A stretch of 64,000 nt of DNA. Source: Eleftheria terrae. Its GTDB lineage: Bacteria > Pseudomonadota > Gammaproteobacteria > Burkholderiales > Burkholderiaceae_C. Every line of letters starts with the position of its first letter. Within the stretch, counting starts at the first letter, position 1. A program made the position numbers and the translations under genes. The stretch spans positions 4,960,001-5,024,000 of the forward strand of contig NZ_CP106951.1 of assembly GCF_030419005.1 (NCBI RefSeq), in the 5' to 3' direction. Shown one piece after another: positions 25,945 through 37,261 of this stretch. The notes beneath the pieces are model-generated. The model ran no database searches, was not told where the DNA came from, and saw only the letters and a program-made list of their open reading frames with translations.

Positions 25945-26153
25945 GCCTCGCGCTCCATCACGACCACATAGGCCTCGCGACGCCACAGCAGCAGCATGCG
26001 GCGAATGTCCTTCTCCATCGTGACGACACGCCAGCCCTCTTTGGCGTTCTTGTTCAGGAAGGTGGTGAAGCGGACGGGATCGACCTTCGACGCGCCCAGC
26101 AGCAAGGACCCCAGCATGCCCTCTTGATAAATGACGACTTTGTATTCTTTCAT
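25941..26153 (-). CDS. DUF4177-like small protein
   Basis: 70 residues, MKEYKVVIYQEGMLGSLLLG at the start and NKNAKEGWRVVTMEKDIRRM in the middle, ending in strand-forming YVVVMERE. The pattern (strand, helix with N-x-x-A-x-EGW, two strands) matches DUF4177, a small alpha-beta fold of unknown function. ATG 26153 is chosen; upstream extension to 26243 is not protein-like. It is coupled to the downstream small membrane protein by a 4-bp overlap. Confidence 0.75.
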   Translation of the reverse strand: MKEYKVVIYQEGMLGSLLLGASKVDPVRFTTFLNKNAKEGWRVVTMEKDIRRMLLLWRREAYVVVMEREA

Positions 26154-26378
26154 TGGAATGATCTCGACAGGATGAGCAAGCCGCTGCCCGGCCGACGGCA
26201 CCGCGCCGCGGGCGGCGGGCCGGAAGCGGCGATCGCGGGCCACCCCCCTCGGGCAGCCGCGCTGCGGGACGATATACCGAAGTCCGACTGCAAAACACCG
26301 TGGCAGCGTCGTCCCCCCGAGATGGGGGTGCGCCGCGTGCGTGCGCGCGTGAGAAAAGCCCGGCGGCGGACTGGCTGC

Positions 26379-27023
26379 TCAGGCGCGGGCCGACAACGCC
26401 AGCTTCACGCCCAGCGAGACGAACACCGCGCCCACCAGCCGGTGGATCCAGCGGCGGGCAGCCGCGCTGATGCGGACACGGCGGCTGGCGAAGGCAGTGC
26501 CGACGGCCAGCAGGTGGCACCACAGCATGCCGTTCAGGTTGAAGATGCCACCCAGCAGCAAGAAGGCCAGTGGCTTGCTCGGCGCGTCCGGCGCGATGAA
26601 CTGCGGAACGAAGGCGAGGAAGAACACCGCCATCTTCGGGTTCAGCACATTGGTCAGGAAGCCCTGCAGGAAGATCCGGCGCCAAGGCAGCGGCGGCACC
26701 GCCGCCAATGTCGAGGCATCGGCCGCCGGCGCCTGGCCTCGCTGCCGCAGCAGCGTGAGGCCGACGTAAAGCAGGTAGGCCGCGCCGGCGTACTTCACGA
26801 CGGTGAATGCCGCTGCGGAGGTGGCAAGCACGGCGGACAGCCCGAGCGCCGCGGCCGCCACGTGCACGCAGGTGCCGGCACCGATGCCCAGTGCAGCCGC
26901 CGAACCGGCCCGCCAGCCCTGGCTGGCACTGCGGGTGACGACCAGCAGGGAGTCCGGCCCGGGCGCGATGTTGAGCAACAGGCCGGAAACGACAAACAGG
27001 AGCAGGTGCTGGGTACCGAGCAT
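26379..27023 (-). CDS. LysE/RhtB-family amino-acid exporter
   Basis: 214 residues with about six hydrophobic helices. The N-terminus LLLNIAPGPDSLLVVTRSAS and the following GWRAGSAAALGIGAGTCVHV are the LysE/RhtB signature. GFLTNVLNPKMAVFFLAFVP is the conserved middle element. Expected role: proton-driven export of an amino acid such as a homoserine/threonine type; the substrate is unknown. ATG 27023 begins immediately before the first helix. The frame stays open upstream into the neighbour but is not supported. It lies 67 bp from the membrane protein gene upstream on the same strand. Confidence 0.9.
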   Translation of the reverse strand: MLGTQHLLLFVVSGLLLNIAPGPDSLLVVTRSASQGWRAGSAAALGIGAGTCVHVAAAALGLSAVLATSAAAFTVVKYAGAAYLLYVGLTLLRQRGQAPAADASTLAAVPPLPWRRIFLQGFLTNVLNPKMAVFFLAFVPQFIAPDAPSKPLAFLLLGGIFNLNGMLWCHLLAVGTAFASRRVRISAAARRWIHRLVGAVFVSLGVKLALSARA

Positions 27024-27090
27024 GGTCAGGGTTGGCCCGAGGCCGGGGATACGGACATCGCGAACCAGCCCCCGCTTCGGCGCCGCGCAG

Positions 27091-27525
27091 CTACCAGGCG
27101 TCGATGCGTGAGTGCATTTCGTCCGCCTCGCGGCGCAGCTTGCGCCGCCAGAGGAAAAACAGCAGGGCCAGCACGCTCCAGAGCAGGAACTGTACGGCAA
27201 TTGCGCCGCCGAGGACCGGCAGGAAGGTCGCGCCGTCGCGCAGGTCGGCCGCGCGTGCGAGCAGCACCACCGAAAACACGCCGTAGGCAGTGGCCGGGTA
27301 GCCGAGCAGCACGATGATGAACCACTGCGTGTGCGACCGGCTGCCACCCCGCCGCGGAAACGCCAGCGACAACGCCCCCAGATAAAGGCCAAGGTGGACG
27401 CAGGCGAATGCCAGCCAGCCGAAGGCGCGGCCGAGCTCCCCTTGGGCATGGGCCGGGGCAGCGGCCAGCAGGGTCAGCGCAGCGGCGGCCGCCTGCGGGC
27501 CACGAGGGACGAAAAACGGACGCAA
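27091..27525 (-). CDS. small integral membrane protein, function unknown
   Basis: 144 residues from a TTG start that has GGAGG 4 nt upstream. A signal-like N-terminal helix (about 10-28, ending APAHAQ) is followed by three membrane helices (about 34-56, 70-90, 104-126) and a charged C-terminus RKLRREADEMHSRIDAW. The short ribosome-binding-site spacing leaves the exact start open. No motif that I recognise. It could be co-transcribed with the LysE-type gene. Confidence 0.68.
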   Translation of the reverse strand: MRPFFVPRGPQAAAAALTLLAAAPAHAQGELGRAFGWLAFACVHLGLYLGALSLAFPRRGGSRSHTQWFIIVLLGYPATAYGVFSVVLLARAADLRDGATFLPVLGGAIAVQFLLWSVLALLFFLWRRKLRREADEMHSRIDAW

Positions 27526-27772
27526 GCCACCTCCAAGCGCGCAGCCGTCAACGACTCACGGATGCGCAAGGCGGAAGTCTTGCAAGTTTTGATGGTGCTG
27601 GCCCAGCCGCCGGCTCGCGCGCCGCGGCCCGGCGTGAAAAAGTTCGCGCGAGCTGTTCCCGGCTGCTGCGGGCGCGGCGCCAAAGCAGGGCGCCGCTGTG
27701 CGGGCGGAGCCGGTCCGCCGTCTTCGAGCGCCATGCCGGCCGCCCGGCAGGCACCGCGGGCGCCGCCTTGCC

Positions 27773-29824
<2,052 letters not shown>

Positions 29825-30076
29825 GTGCAGGAAAGGGGGGGAAAAGGTGATACAGGTTGCAGGCATTCTACGAGCCGGGTGCCGGCTGCATGCCGCTGCG
29901 CGTCTTCTTCGCGGCGCGCGCAGGTTTGCGCAGGGACGTGCGCGGCCGATTCGTTCAGTCACGCTGCGTTACACCTCGACGCGAAGGTAAAGCCTGGGTA
30001 AAGCGGACCACCAATTCGGCACATGGCGCGTTAAGTCAGCAAGGCCCGCCAAGTTGGGCCTCCAAGGAGAACTGTG

Positions 30077-30460
30077 ATGATTCGACGTGCCCTCTTCGCA
30101 AGTGCCGCCTTCGCGCTGGCCGGACTGGCCGCTGCGCCCGCATCTGCCAAGGACGTCTATTGGTCGGTCGGTGTGCACGGGCCGGGCGTCAGCACCCATG
30201 TGTCGAATGCTCGTCCCGTGATCGTGCACCAGCCGCCGGCAGTGGTTTACCCGGCGCCGCCCGTCGTCTACGCGCCGCCGGTGGTCTATCAGCAGCCGCC
30301 GACGGTGGTCTACGGGCAGCCGGTCTATGCCCAGCCCTATCCCTACTACCACCAACGCCGCCACGGTGGCCACTGGCGGCACCATCACCACCACCACGGC
30401 CATCGCGGCTGGGACCGCGACGACCGTCGCGGTGGCCGCCACGGTGACTGGGACGACTGA
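30077..30460 (+). CDS. secreted Pro/Tyr- and His-rich small protein
   Basis: 127 residues. AAGGAG (30064-30069) is 7 nt before ATG 30077. A cleavable signal peptide ends at APASA-KD. Residues about 50-95 repeat PPxVVY-type units (PPAVVYPAPPVVYAPPVVYQ). The C-terminus has a run of six histidines in a His/Arg/Gly/Asp-rich block. The His cluster could bind metal such as nickel, copper or zinc, but this is inference. Similar proteins are common in Burkholderiales and remain uncharacterised. Confidence 0.75.
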   Translation: MIRRALFASAAFALAGLAAAPASAKDVYWSVGVHGPGVSTHVSNARPVIVHQPPAVVYPAPPVVYAPPVVYQQPPTVVYGQPVYAQPYPYYHQRRHGGHWRHHHHHHGHRGWDRDDRRGGRHGDWDD

Positions 30461-30492
30461 GCGCCGGCCGCCTCGGGCGCAGCGCCATGAAA

Positions 30493-30514
30493 AAACCGCC
30501 GTCTCCGGCGGTTT
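30493..30514. terminator. bidirectional intrinsic terminator
   Basis: CCGCCG (30496-30501) pairs with CGGCGG (30506-30511) around a 4-nt loop, flanked by AAA on the left and TTT on the right. A longer A-run extends to 30490. It lies between two convergent genes. Confidence 0.75.
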
Positions 30515-30547
30515 GCGTCATCGGTACAGCCGCGGCGGATGCCGCGG

Positions 30548-31516
30548 TCAACGGACGGGGCCGTAGTCGATGGGCACCCAGCGGTAGCTGCCCTTGCCCT
30601 CGGCGCGCACATTGCCGATGCCAGGGAAGGGCAGGTGCATGCCGGTCACCAGCAGCCGGCCGCGTGCCGCTTCCTCGAACAGGCGCTTGCGGGTGGCGCT
30701 GGCCGCTTTCTGGTCGATGTCGAACTCGATCGTCGTTTCCGGCCGCGGGAACTGCACGAAGGCGTTGTGCACGATGTCGCCCCACACCAGCAGTTGCTGA
30801 CCGCCCGACTCGAATCGGTAGCTGGTGTGCCCCGGCGTGTGGCCGTGGGTCGCCTGCGGGCGCACCCCGGGCATCAGTTCCTGCTCACCCTCGAAGGTCT
30901 TGAACCGCCCTGCCGCAACATAGGGGGCCACCGCGCTCTGGGCCATCTTGAAGAAGCCCTGCACTTCCTTCGGCGCCTTGGCAGCGGTCTCGGGGTTGAG
31001 CCAGTAGTCGGCCTCCTTCTTCGCCACGAAGAGGTCGGCGTTTGCAAACACCGCCTTGCCCTCGGCGTCGATGACGCCGCCGACATGGTCGCCGTGCAGG
31101 TGGGTGAGCAGCACGGCGTCTACCTGCTCGGGGGCGTAGCCGGCCGCCCGCAAGCTGCTGACGACATTGCCCAGCGTGTTGCCAAACATCCGGCCGGCGC
31201 CGCTGTCCACCAGCACGAGCCGGCTTCCGGTGTTGACCAGGTAGGTATTGACGGCGGTGGGCGTCGGGTTGTTGCGGAACATCTGCGCCAGCAGGCGTTG
31301 GATCTGCTCCGGCGGCGTGTTCTTGAGGATCTTGGTGTCGAGTTCGATCTGCCCGTCATACAGCGCGGTCACTTCGAAACTGCCCACCATGTGCCGGTAG
31401 TAGCCGGGCACCTGGGTCTTCTGCTGCGGCGCCTCGGCGTGGGCAGCAGGCAGGAAGGTCAGCGCACAGGCCAGGCCCAGTGCGCCACGACGCAGCCAGC
31501 GGGTGAAAGTCGACAT
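30548..31516 (-). CDS. periplasmic metallo-beta-lactamase-fold hydrolase
   Basis: 322 residues. A signal peptide (RWLRRGALGLACALTFLPAA, cleaved near AHA-EA) precedes an MBL fold with the zinc motif HLHGDH in LLTHLHGDHVGGV, then HGHTPGHT and VWGDIVHN giving the remaining metal ligands. Substrate unknown. The fold covers quorum-quenching lactonases, esterases and beta-lactamases, and this sequence resembles the periplasmic lactonase/hydrolase subgroup. AAGGAG lies 8 nt before ATG 31516. The longer upstream frame is rejected. Confidence 0.9.
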   Translation of the reverse strand: MSTFTRWLRRGALGLACALTFLPAAHAEAPQQKTQVPGYYRHMVGSFEVTALYDGQIELDTKILKNTPPEQIQRLLAQMFRNNPTPTAVNTYLVNTGSRLVLVDSGAGRMFGNTLGNVVSSLRAAGYAPEQVDAVLLTHLHGDHVGGVIDAEGKAVFANADLFVAKKEADYWLNPETAAKAPKEVQGFFKMAQSAVAPYVAAGRFKTFEGEQELMPGVRPQATHGHTPGHTSYRFESGGQQLLVWGDIVHNAFVQFPRPETTIEFDIDQKAASATRKRLFEEAARGRLLVTGMHLPFPGIGNVRAEGKGSYRWVPIDYGPVR

Positions 31517-31830
31517 AAACGGAACTCCTTGGCTTGGACTCGGATGAAGAGTGCGCAGTCTATGCAGTTCGCGATTTTTCTGCTGGCGAAGGGCCGCGGT
31601 TTTCCGGATGGCGCGGGCGTGGCGGTCAGCACATCTTGCAGGTGGGCCGGTCTGGCCGGTGGCGCAGCGGAGGGTGCAGCCGCCAGGCGTCCGGCGCCGG
31701 TGGCTGCCCGTGTGCGCGGCAGCCACCGGCCCGGCCGGGCGGCGCTTCGTATGGTCGACAAACAAAAAGGGCGCCGACAATGCGGCGCCCTCGAGCAGGG
31801 TGTGGCAGCCCGCCTGTGCGGCGGCTGCGC
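31517..31830 (-). other. 314-bp gap between MBL hydrolase and binding-protein genes
   Basis: Contains the terminator of the upstream minus-strand gene (31761-31791) and then about 240 bp that must carry the promoter of the hydrolase gene. The open frames here are low-complexity and lack ribosome binding sites. No further element is supported. Confidence 0.6.
31761..31791 (-). terminator. intrinsic terminator of the binding-protein gene
   Basis: Minus-strand stem AGGGCGCCG pairs with CGGCGCCCT around a 6-nt loop, followed directly by TTTTTGTTTG. Classic Rho-independent form, 40 bp after the stop codon. Confidence 0.85.
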
Positions 31831-32964
31831 TTACCAGTTGTCCGAGCGCGTCACTGCGTCCCACACACCCTGGCGTGCGGTGTAGACGCTGATGACCCCG
31901 TAGAACTGCTCGCCTTTTTCATTGAAGCGCACCGCGTTGGTGATGGGCGCCAGCGCGTCGATGCTCTTCAGCTCGGCCACCAGCTTCTTGCCGTCCACCG
32001 TGCGGCCGCGCTGCATGGCGGCCGACAGGACCCACACCGCGTCATAGGCGTAGTGGGCGCCGTAGATCGGCTCGCCACCGAAAGCCTTGCGGTACTTTTC
32101 GAGGAAGGCCTTGCCCTGCAGGAATTCGCGCGGCTCGATGATCGGCGAGGTGGCATAGACGCGCAGCGGCAATGCGGTCTTGATCAGCTTGTCGGTCTTG
32201 ATGGTGTCGCCGCCCAGGATCTGCACCTTGGTGAGGCCCGCCTGCGCCAGCTGCTCCACCATCGCCAGCACCTGGTAGTCGGCCAGCGTGGTCACGATGA
32301 CGTCGACGCTGCCACTCTTCAGCTCGGGGATCAGGGCGGAGAAATCGGTGGTCTTGTCGTCCAGCGACTTGCGCAGCGAGACGGTCTTCTTCAGCTGCTG
32401 CAGCTGGCCGGCGGCGATGTCGCACAGGCCCTTGCCGTAGGGCGTGTTGTCGTCGATCACCGCGAACGACATGCCGTTGATGTTGCGTGCCGCATACGAG
32501 CCCATGGCCTTGCCCTGCAGCGCGTCGTTGGCGACCAGCCGCAAGGTGGTCGGCAGGTTCATCTGCGTGTATTCGGGCTTGGTGGAGATGGCCAGCTGCG
32601 GGATGTCCTTCTCGGCATAGACCGGCGCTGCCGCCATGCTGACGCCCGAGTTCAGGTGGCCGATCACCGCCACCACACCGGCGTCGGCGAGCTGCTTGGC
32701 CACCGTCTTGCCGGTGGCCGCGTCCGCCTTGTCGTCGACCGCGACCACCTCGACCTTGACGGTCTTGCCGTCGATCTTCAGCCCCTGCTTGTTCAGGTCC
32801 TCTACCGCCAGCTTCACCCCGTTCAGCATGTCGGTGCCGAGCGCACCGAGCGGGCCGCTGAGCGGCTGGGCAACGCCGATCTTCACCGTGTCAGGGACAG
32901 GCGAGCAGGCAGCAAGGACGAGGCTGGTGGCAACGACGCCCAGCACGAACACGCGACGGAACAT
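31831..32964 (-). CDS. branched-chain amino-acid-type ABC transporter substrate-binding protein
   Basis: 377 residues, periplasmic-binding-protein type I of the LivJ kind. The signal peptide carries a lipobox-like LVLAAC. The start of the mature part is VKIGVAQPLSGPLGALGTDM, the canonical opening, and GHLNSGVSMAAAPVYAEKDIPQ matches the ligand-lobe region. It is probably anchored through the Cys. No permease or ATPase genes (livHMGF) are adjacent, so it may serve a transporter encoded elsewhere. GAGGAGAAG precedes ATG 32964. The ligand is not predictable beyond branched-chain amino acid or small amide. Confidence 0.92.
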   Translation of the reverse strand: MFRRVFVLGVVATSLVLAACSPVPDTVKIGVAQPLSGPLGALGTDMLNGVKLAVEDLNKQGLKIDGKTVKVEVVAVDDKADAATGKTVAKQLADAGVVAVIGHLNSGVSMAAAPVYAEKDIPQLAISTKPEYTQMNLPTTLRLVANDALQGKAMGSYAARNINGMSFAVIDDNTPYGKGLCDIAAGQLQQLKKTVSLRKSLDDKTTDFSALIPELKSGSVDVIVTTLADYQVLAMVEQLAQAGLTKVQILGGDTIKTDKLIKTALPLRVYATSPIIEPREFLQGKAFLEKYRKAFGGEPIYGAHYAYDAVWVLSAAMQRGRTVDGKKLVAELKSIDALAPITNAVRFNEKGEQFYGVISVYTARQGVWDAVTRSDNW

Positions 32965-33131
32965 GGGATCTTCTCCTCAAAACCGGACTGGATGCTACAG
33001 GACGTAAACATCTTCGGATCGGCCTGTTGCAGAAATCAGGCCATGCCGCGCCTCCAAACTGCGCAATTCGCCGCATGTCGCCAGGGATTGTGCGGGTAAG
33101 TCCTAGGCGGGTCAGCGCAGGACCGCGCCTG

Positions 33132-33926
33132 TCACATGGATTTGAACCGGGGGGCGTAGAGCCGGCTCACATTTAGCGTGCCTGGATGGCCTCCCCGGAA
33201 GGACAGGCGCAGCTTGCCTGCGTCGTCGCGGTGCACGCCGTCGATCGCAGAGGCACGCACCACCGCGCCGCGGTGGACCTGCCAGAACACCTCCGCATCA
33301 AGTTGGGGCAGCAGCTCCCGCAGTGCGGTGCGGATGAGGTACTCGCGGTCGGCCGTTACCACCCGCACGTACTTGTCGGCCGCCTCGAAGTACAGCACCT
33401 CCTCTACCGGCACGAGGCGCACGCTGTTGCCGACGCTGGCCTGGATGAAACGCAGCGGGGCACGTGACGGCGCCGCAGTGCCGGCCAGCAGGGCGCGCAA
33501 CTGTTCCAGGGCCTGCTCGGCGACCTGCGGGCGCGCGGTGGCGGCCAGCAGGTGGCGCAGGCGCTCGCAGCAGCGCGCCAGACGCTGCGGCTCGACCGGC
33601 TTGAGCAGGTAGTCGGCAGCCGCGGCATCGAAGGCCTGCAAGGCGTATTGGTCATAGGCCGTCACGAACACCAGCAGGGGCAGCGGGCCGGCTTCGTCAG
33701 GCCATTCCTCGGCCAGTGCCTGGGCCACCTCCAGGCCGCTCTGTCCGGGCATGCGGATGTCGAGGAAGCACAAGCTCGGCCGCAGCGCGAGTGCCTGGGC
33801 CAGTGCCGCTGGCCCGTTGGCCGCCACGGCGGCCACCTCCAGCTGCGGCCACTGCCGGGCGAGCTCGGCTTGCAGGGCCTGGGCGAGGAGGGGTTCGTCT
33901 TCAGCAATCAGCGCGGTCGGATTCAT
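33132..33926 (-). CDS. LytTR-family response regulator
   Basis: 264 residues. The receiver domain has IAEDEPLL with acidic residues, phosphoacceptor Asp in CFLDIRMPGQSGLE (D at about 57), FVTAYDQYALQAF (Thr switch) and LLKPV (Lys). A LytTR DNA-binding domain (about 165-262: FIQASVGNSVRLVPVEEVLY and YEAADKYV-like FEAADKYVRVVT) completes an AlgR/LytR-type regulator. ATG 33926 starts at MNPTALIAEDEP. ATG 33944 in frame is possible. The gene overlaps the kinase 3' end by 26 nt, showing translational coupling. Confidence 0.93.
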   Translation of the reverse strand: MNPTALIAEDEPLLAQALQAELARQWPQLEVAAVAANGPAALAQALALRPSLCFLDIRMPGQSGLEVAQALAEEWPDEAGPLPLLVFVTAYDQYALQAFDAAAADYLLKPVEPQRLARCCERLRHLLAATARPQVAEQALEQLRALLAGTAAPSRAPLRFIQASVGNSVRLVPVEEVLYFEAADKYVRVVTADREYLIRTALRELLPQLDAEVFWQVHRGAVVRASAIDGVHRDDAGKLRLSFRGGHPGTLNVSRLYAPRFKSM

Positions 33927-35058
33927 GCGGGTGCGGGTTGTCATGCAAGGGCAGGGGCAGGCCGATGCGGGCAAGGGTGCCGCCGCCGGCAGCGTCGACC
34001 GGCGACAGCTCGAGGCTGGCGGTGTCCCCATAGAGCGCCTGCAGTCGCTGGCGCACCAGGTCGAGGCCGAAACCGCCGCCGTCCCGGGCGGCGCCGGACG
34101 GCTGCAGCCCGACGCCGGTGTCGCGCACGCTGAGCCACAGGCGCTGGCCCTCGCAGTGGGCAGAGACCAGCAGCTGGCCGCCGGCCAGGGCCGGCTCGAG
34201 GCCGTGCTTGATCGCGTTCTCCACCAGCGGCTGCAGCAGCAGCGGCGGCACCGGCAGGCGTGCCAGGGTGGCCGGGAGCTCGAAGCGCGGCTGCAGGCGC
34301 TCGCCCATGCGCACCTGCATCAGGGCCAGGTAGTCGGCCAGCCGCTCGAACTCGGCCGCCAGGGGGTGGCGTTCCACCCGCGAGGCCGACAGGGTGGCGC
34401 GCAGGAAGGCGTTCAGCCGGTCCAGCATCAGCTGCGCGCGCGTCGCGTCCAGGCCGATCAGGGCACGCAGGTTGGCCAGGGTGTTGAAAAGCATGTGGGG
34501 TTCCAGCTGCGACTCCAGCAGCCGCAGCTGGTGCTCGGTCGCCAGGCGCCGTGCCGACTCGGCCGCCGCCTCGGCGCTGGCCAGGCGACCACGCGAATAG
34601 AAGAACCAGGTGGCCACCAGGGCTGCGACCAGCGAGATGAGCAGCGCGGGTGCAACGCCGCGCAACTCGGCGCCGGGATGCAGTGAGCGGCTGCCGGTCA
34701 GCCAGTCGCCCAGCCGGTGCCCGAGCGGAAAGGCCACCGCCACGCCGACCAGAATGCAGCCGGCCATGCGCCCCCAGCCCGGCCATTCCGGATGGAGCAT
34801 GCGGTGCGGATTCCGCCGGTGGAGCTGCCGTGCGAGCAGCAGCCGGGCCAGGTCGATGATCAGCCAGCATGGCAGGCCGACGCACAGCGAATAGACCACG
34901 CTGCGGCCGAGCGGCTGGCGCTCGATGGCGTAGAGGACCGCCGCGACCACCACGCACAGCACCGCCACGATGGCGCCGCGTTGCAGCAGGGATGCCAGCC
35001 GCGGGGCAGCGGGCGGCCCGGCGGGAGTCGGTCGGTACGGCGGTGGAGGGCGGTTCAT
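33901..35058 (-). CDS. LytS/AlgZ-type sensor histidine kinase
   Basis: 385 residues. The N-terminus has about four membrane helices in two hairpins (about 25-45, 55-75, 95-118, 135-155). The cytoplasmic part has the His_kinase signature LESQLEPHMLFNTLANLRAL (H-box, His at about 189), N-box VENAIKHG, and G-boxes DTGVGLQ and GGGFGLDLVRQRL. This is the membrane-sensing kinase of the LytS/YpdA family, paired with the overlapping LytTR regulator. The signal is unknown. It lies 25 bp after the DUF2306 gene on the same strand, a likely three-gene operon. Confidence 0.94.
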   Translation of the reverse strand: MNRPPPPYRPTPAGPPAAPRLASLLQRGAIVAVLCVVVAAVLYAIERQPLGRSVVYSLCVGLPCWLIIDLARLLLARQLHRRNPHRMLHPEWPGWGRMAGCILVGVAVAFPLGHRLGDWLTGSRSLHPGAELRGVAPALLISLVAALVATWFFYSRGRLASAEAAAESARRLATEHQLRLLESQLEPHMLFNTLANLRALIGLDATRAQLMLDRLNAFLRATLSASRVERHPLAAEFERLADYLALMQVRMGERLQPRFELPATLARLPVPPLLLQPLVENAIKHGLEPALAGGQLLVSAHCEGQRLWLSVRDTGVGLQPSGAARDGGGFGLDLVRQRLQALYGDTASLELSPVDAAGGGTLARIGLPLPLHDNPHPHESDRADC

Positions 35059-35083
35059 GGGCGCATTCTCAGGGCAGCGGTGC

Positions 35084-35488
35084 TCAGCTCAGCCCCAGCG
35101 CGTGGTGCCACAGCAGCTGCCCCAGGTAGCGGTGGGGCAGCAAGGTCAGGCTGCCGGCGACCAGGCAGCCGGACACGTAGGTGGCCAGCATCAGGCGCCG
35201 GTGCCGGCGCACCTGCCCACGCACGATGGCGCGCACCGCGAAGGCGATGCTGAGCAGGGTGGCGGGCACCAGCAGGTGCACCGCGGTGTAGCCGCCCAGG
35301 TTCGGTCGCAGGTGGTTATGGATGAACAGGCTCGACAAGGCCGCCCCCAGCATCAGCGTGACCCAGGCATAGCCGGCGGCACGGTGGCCCGGGCGGCCCT
35401 TGGGTGCGAGCAGGGCCAGGGGGCCGAGCAGCAGGGCGCCCAGGGCGAAACACAAATGGACGAGGACGACGGGTGAAGGCAGTGGCAT
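35084..35488 (-). CDS. DUF2306 membrane protein
   Basis: 134 residues with four membrane helices and the conserved histidines in VLVHLCFALGALLLGPLALL, KGRPGHRAAGYAWV and SSLFIHNH, typical of DUF2306 proteins. The family has unclear function; paired histidines suggest possible heme or metal coordination. AGGAG is 6 nt before ATG 35488. It is the first gene of a likely operon with the LytS/LytR pair, so it may be the sensory partner or a target. Confidence 0.82.
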   Translation of the reverse strand: MPLPSPVVLVHLCFALGALLLGPLALLAPKGRPGHRAAGYAWVTLMLGAALSSLFIHNHLRPNLGGYTAVHLLVPATLLSIAFAVRAIVRGQVRRHRRLMLATYVSGCLVAGSLTLLPHRYLGQLLWHHALGLS

Positions 35489-35609
35489 GGCGGCTCCTGG
35501 GGGTGTGGCCGCCACTGTCTCGCCGGCCGGCGCCGGCTGCCACACCCTTGCGACGAAACGCCGCAAAGCGGGTGCAGGCTGTCGCCTGAGGGCGCGAGCG
35601 GTGCCCGCT

Positions 35610-37130
35610 TCAGCGCCGGCGGGAGCCGCCGAACAGGCTGCCCAGCACGCCACGGATCAGCTCGCGGCCGACGCTGCTGCCGATGGTGCGCGCCGCCGAG
35701 CGGGCCAGTGCGTCCACCACCCCGTCGCGGCGGCCACCGCGCGGGCCGGTCGAGCCGAACAGGACGTCGCTCAGGCCGTCCAGCATCCCGCCGGCCGCAG
35801 GCGCCTGTTGCCGCCCGGACGGGGCCTGGCCTGGTGCCTGCCCGGCCGCCACACCGGCGGCCCGGCCCTTGAGGCGCTCATAGGCCGACTCGCGGTCAAT
35901 GGCTTGCTCATAGACGCCCGCCACCAGCGAGCCCTGCAGCAGGGCCTGCCGCTGCGCCAGCGTGATGGGGCCGATCTGGCTGCCGGGGGGCAGCACGAAC
36001 ACCCGCTGCGTGATGCCGGGGCGGCCCATCTCGTCCAGCAGGCTGACCAGCGCCTCGCCGACCGCCAGCTCGGTAATGGCGGTGGCGATGTCGATGGCCG
36101 GGTTGGCGCGCATGGTGTCGGCGGCGGCCTTGACCGCCTTCTGGTCGCGCGGCGTGAAGGCACGCAGCGCATGCTGCACCCGGTTGCCCAACTGGCCCAG
36201 CACGGAGTCGGGCACGTCCAGCGGGTTCTGGGTGACGAAGTAAACGCCCACCCCTTTCGAGCGCACCAGCCGCACCACCAGCTCGATGCGGTCGACCAGG
36301 GCCTTGGGCGCGTCGTCGAACAGCAGGTGGGCCTCGTCGAAGAAGAACACCAGCTTCGGCTGCTCGAGGTCGCCCACCTCGGGCAGCGACTCGAACAGCT
36401 CTGACAACATCCATAGCAGGAAGGTGGCGTACAGCCGCGGCGAATGCATCAGCTTGTCGGCCGCCAGCACGTTGACGACACCGTGGCCGCGCTCGGTCTG
36501 CATGAAGTCGGCGATGTTGAGCATCGGCTCGCCGAAGAACTTGTCGCCGCCTTGCTCGCCGATCTGCAGCAGGCCGCGCTGGATGGCGCCGATGCTCGCG
36601 GCGCTGATGTTGCCGTATTCGGTGGTGAAGCTGCTGGCGTTGTCGCCGACGTGCTGCAGCATTGCCCGCAGGTCCTTCAGGTCGAGCAGCAGCAGGCCGT
36701 TGTCGTCCGCGATCTTGAAGACCAGCGACAGCACCCCTTGCTGCGTCTCGTTCAGGTCGAGCATGCGGCCGAGCAGCAGGGGCCCCATGTCCGAGACGGT
36801 GGCGCGCACCGGGTGGCCCTGCTCGCCGAACACGTCCCACAGGGTGGTGGGGCAGGCGTGCGGCGCGGGCGCCGGCAGGCCGCGCTCCTGCAGGATCTTC
36901 GCCAGCTTGGGCGACAGCGCGCCCGGCTGGGAGATGCCGGTGAGGTCGCCCTTCACATCGGCCATGAACACCGGCACGCCGATGCGCGAGAAGCCCTCGG
37001 CCAGCGCCTGCAGCGTGATCGTCTTGCCGGTGCCGGTGGCGCCGGTGACCAGGCCGTGGCGGTTCGCCAGGGCCGGCAACAGGAAGGTTTCGATCTCGTG
37101 GTGCTTGGCAAGCAGGAGGGGGTCGGCCAT
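35610..37130 (-). CDS. HerA-like helicase/ATPase (DUF853)
   Basis: 506 residues. Walker A GATGTGKT in [15 protein letters not shown] (about residues 31-38) and Walker [14 protein letters not shown] are intact. The family N-terminus [19 protein letters not shown], the middle [20 protein letters not shown] and a low-complexity, Arg-rich C-terminus identify DUF853, relatives of the HerA/FtsK translocases. No nuclease (NurA-type) partner is adjacent, so function is unproven. ATG 37130 is used. It is divergent from yebC across 131 bp, with TAAAAT (37171-37176) as a likely -10 for yebC. Confidence 0.93.
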   Translation of the reverse strand: MADPLLLAKHHEIETFLLPALANRHGLVTGATGTGKTITLQALAEGFSRIGVPVFMADVKGDLTGISQPGALSPKLAKILQERGLPAPAPHACPTTLWDVFGEQGHPVRATVSDMGPLLLGRMLDLNETQQGVLSLVFKIADDNGLLLLDLKDLRAMLQHVGDNASSFTTEYGNISAASIGAIQRGLLQIGEQGGDKFFGEPMLNIADFMQTERGHGVVNVLAADKLMHSPRLYATFLLWMLSELFESLPEVGDLEQPKLVFFFDEAHLLFDDAPKALVDRIELVVRLVRSKGVGVYFVTQNPLDVPDSVLGQLGNRVQHALRAFTPRDQKAVKAAADTMRANPAIDIATAITELAVGEALVSLLDEMGRPGITQRVFVLPPGSQIGPITLAQRQALLQGSLVAGVYEQAIDRESAYERLKGRAAGVAAGQAPGQAPSGRQQAPAAGGMLDGLSDVLFGSTGPRGGRRDGVVDALARSAARTIGSSVGRELIRGVLGSLFGGSRRR

Positions 37131-37261
37131 GGCGGGTTCCGTCAAAAAGGCAGGCCGTCGGGGGCCCGGATAAAATCGCAGTCTATCCAAGAGACACACC
37201 CGCCAACCCGCGCACCGCACAACAACAAGCTGGGCGCCCTTCAGGATTCAGGAGCTTCGCT

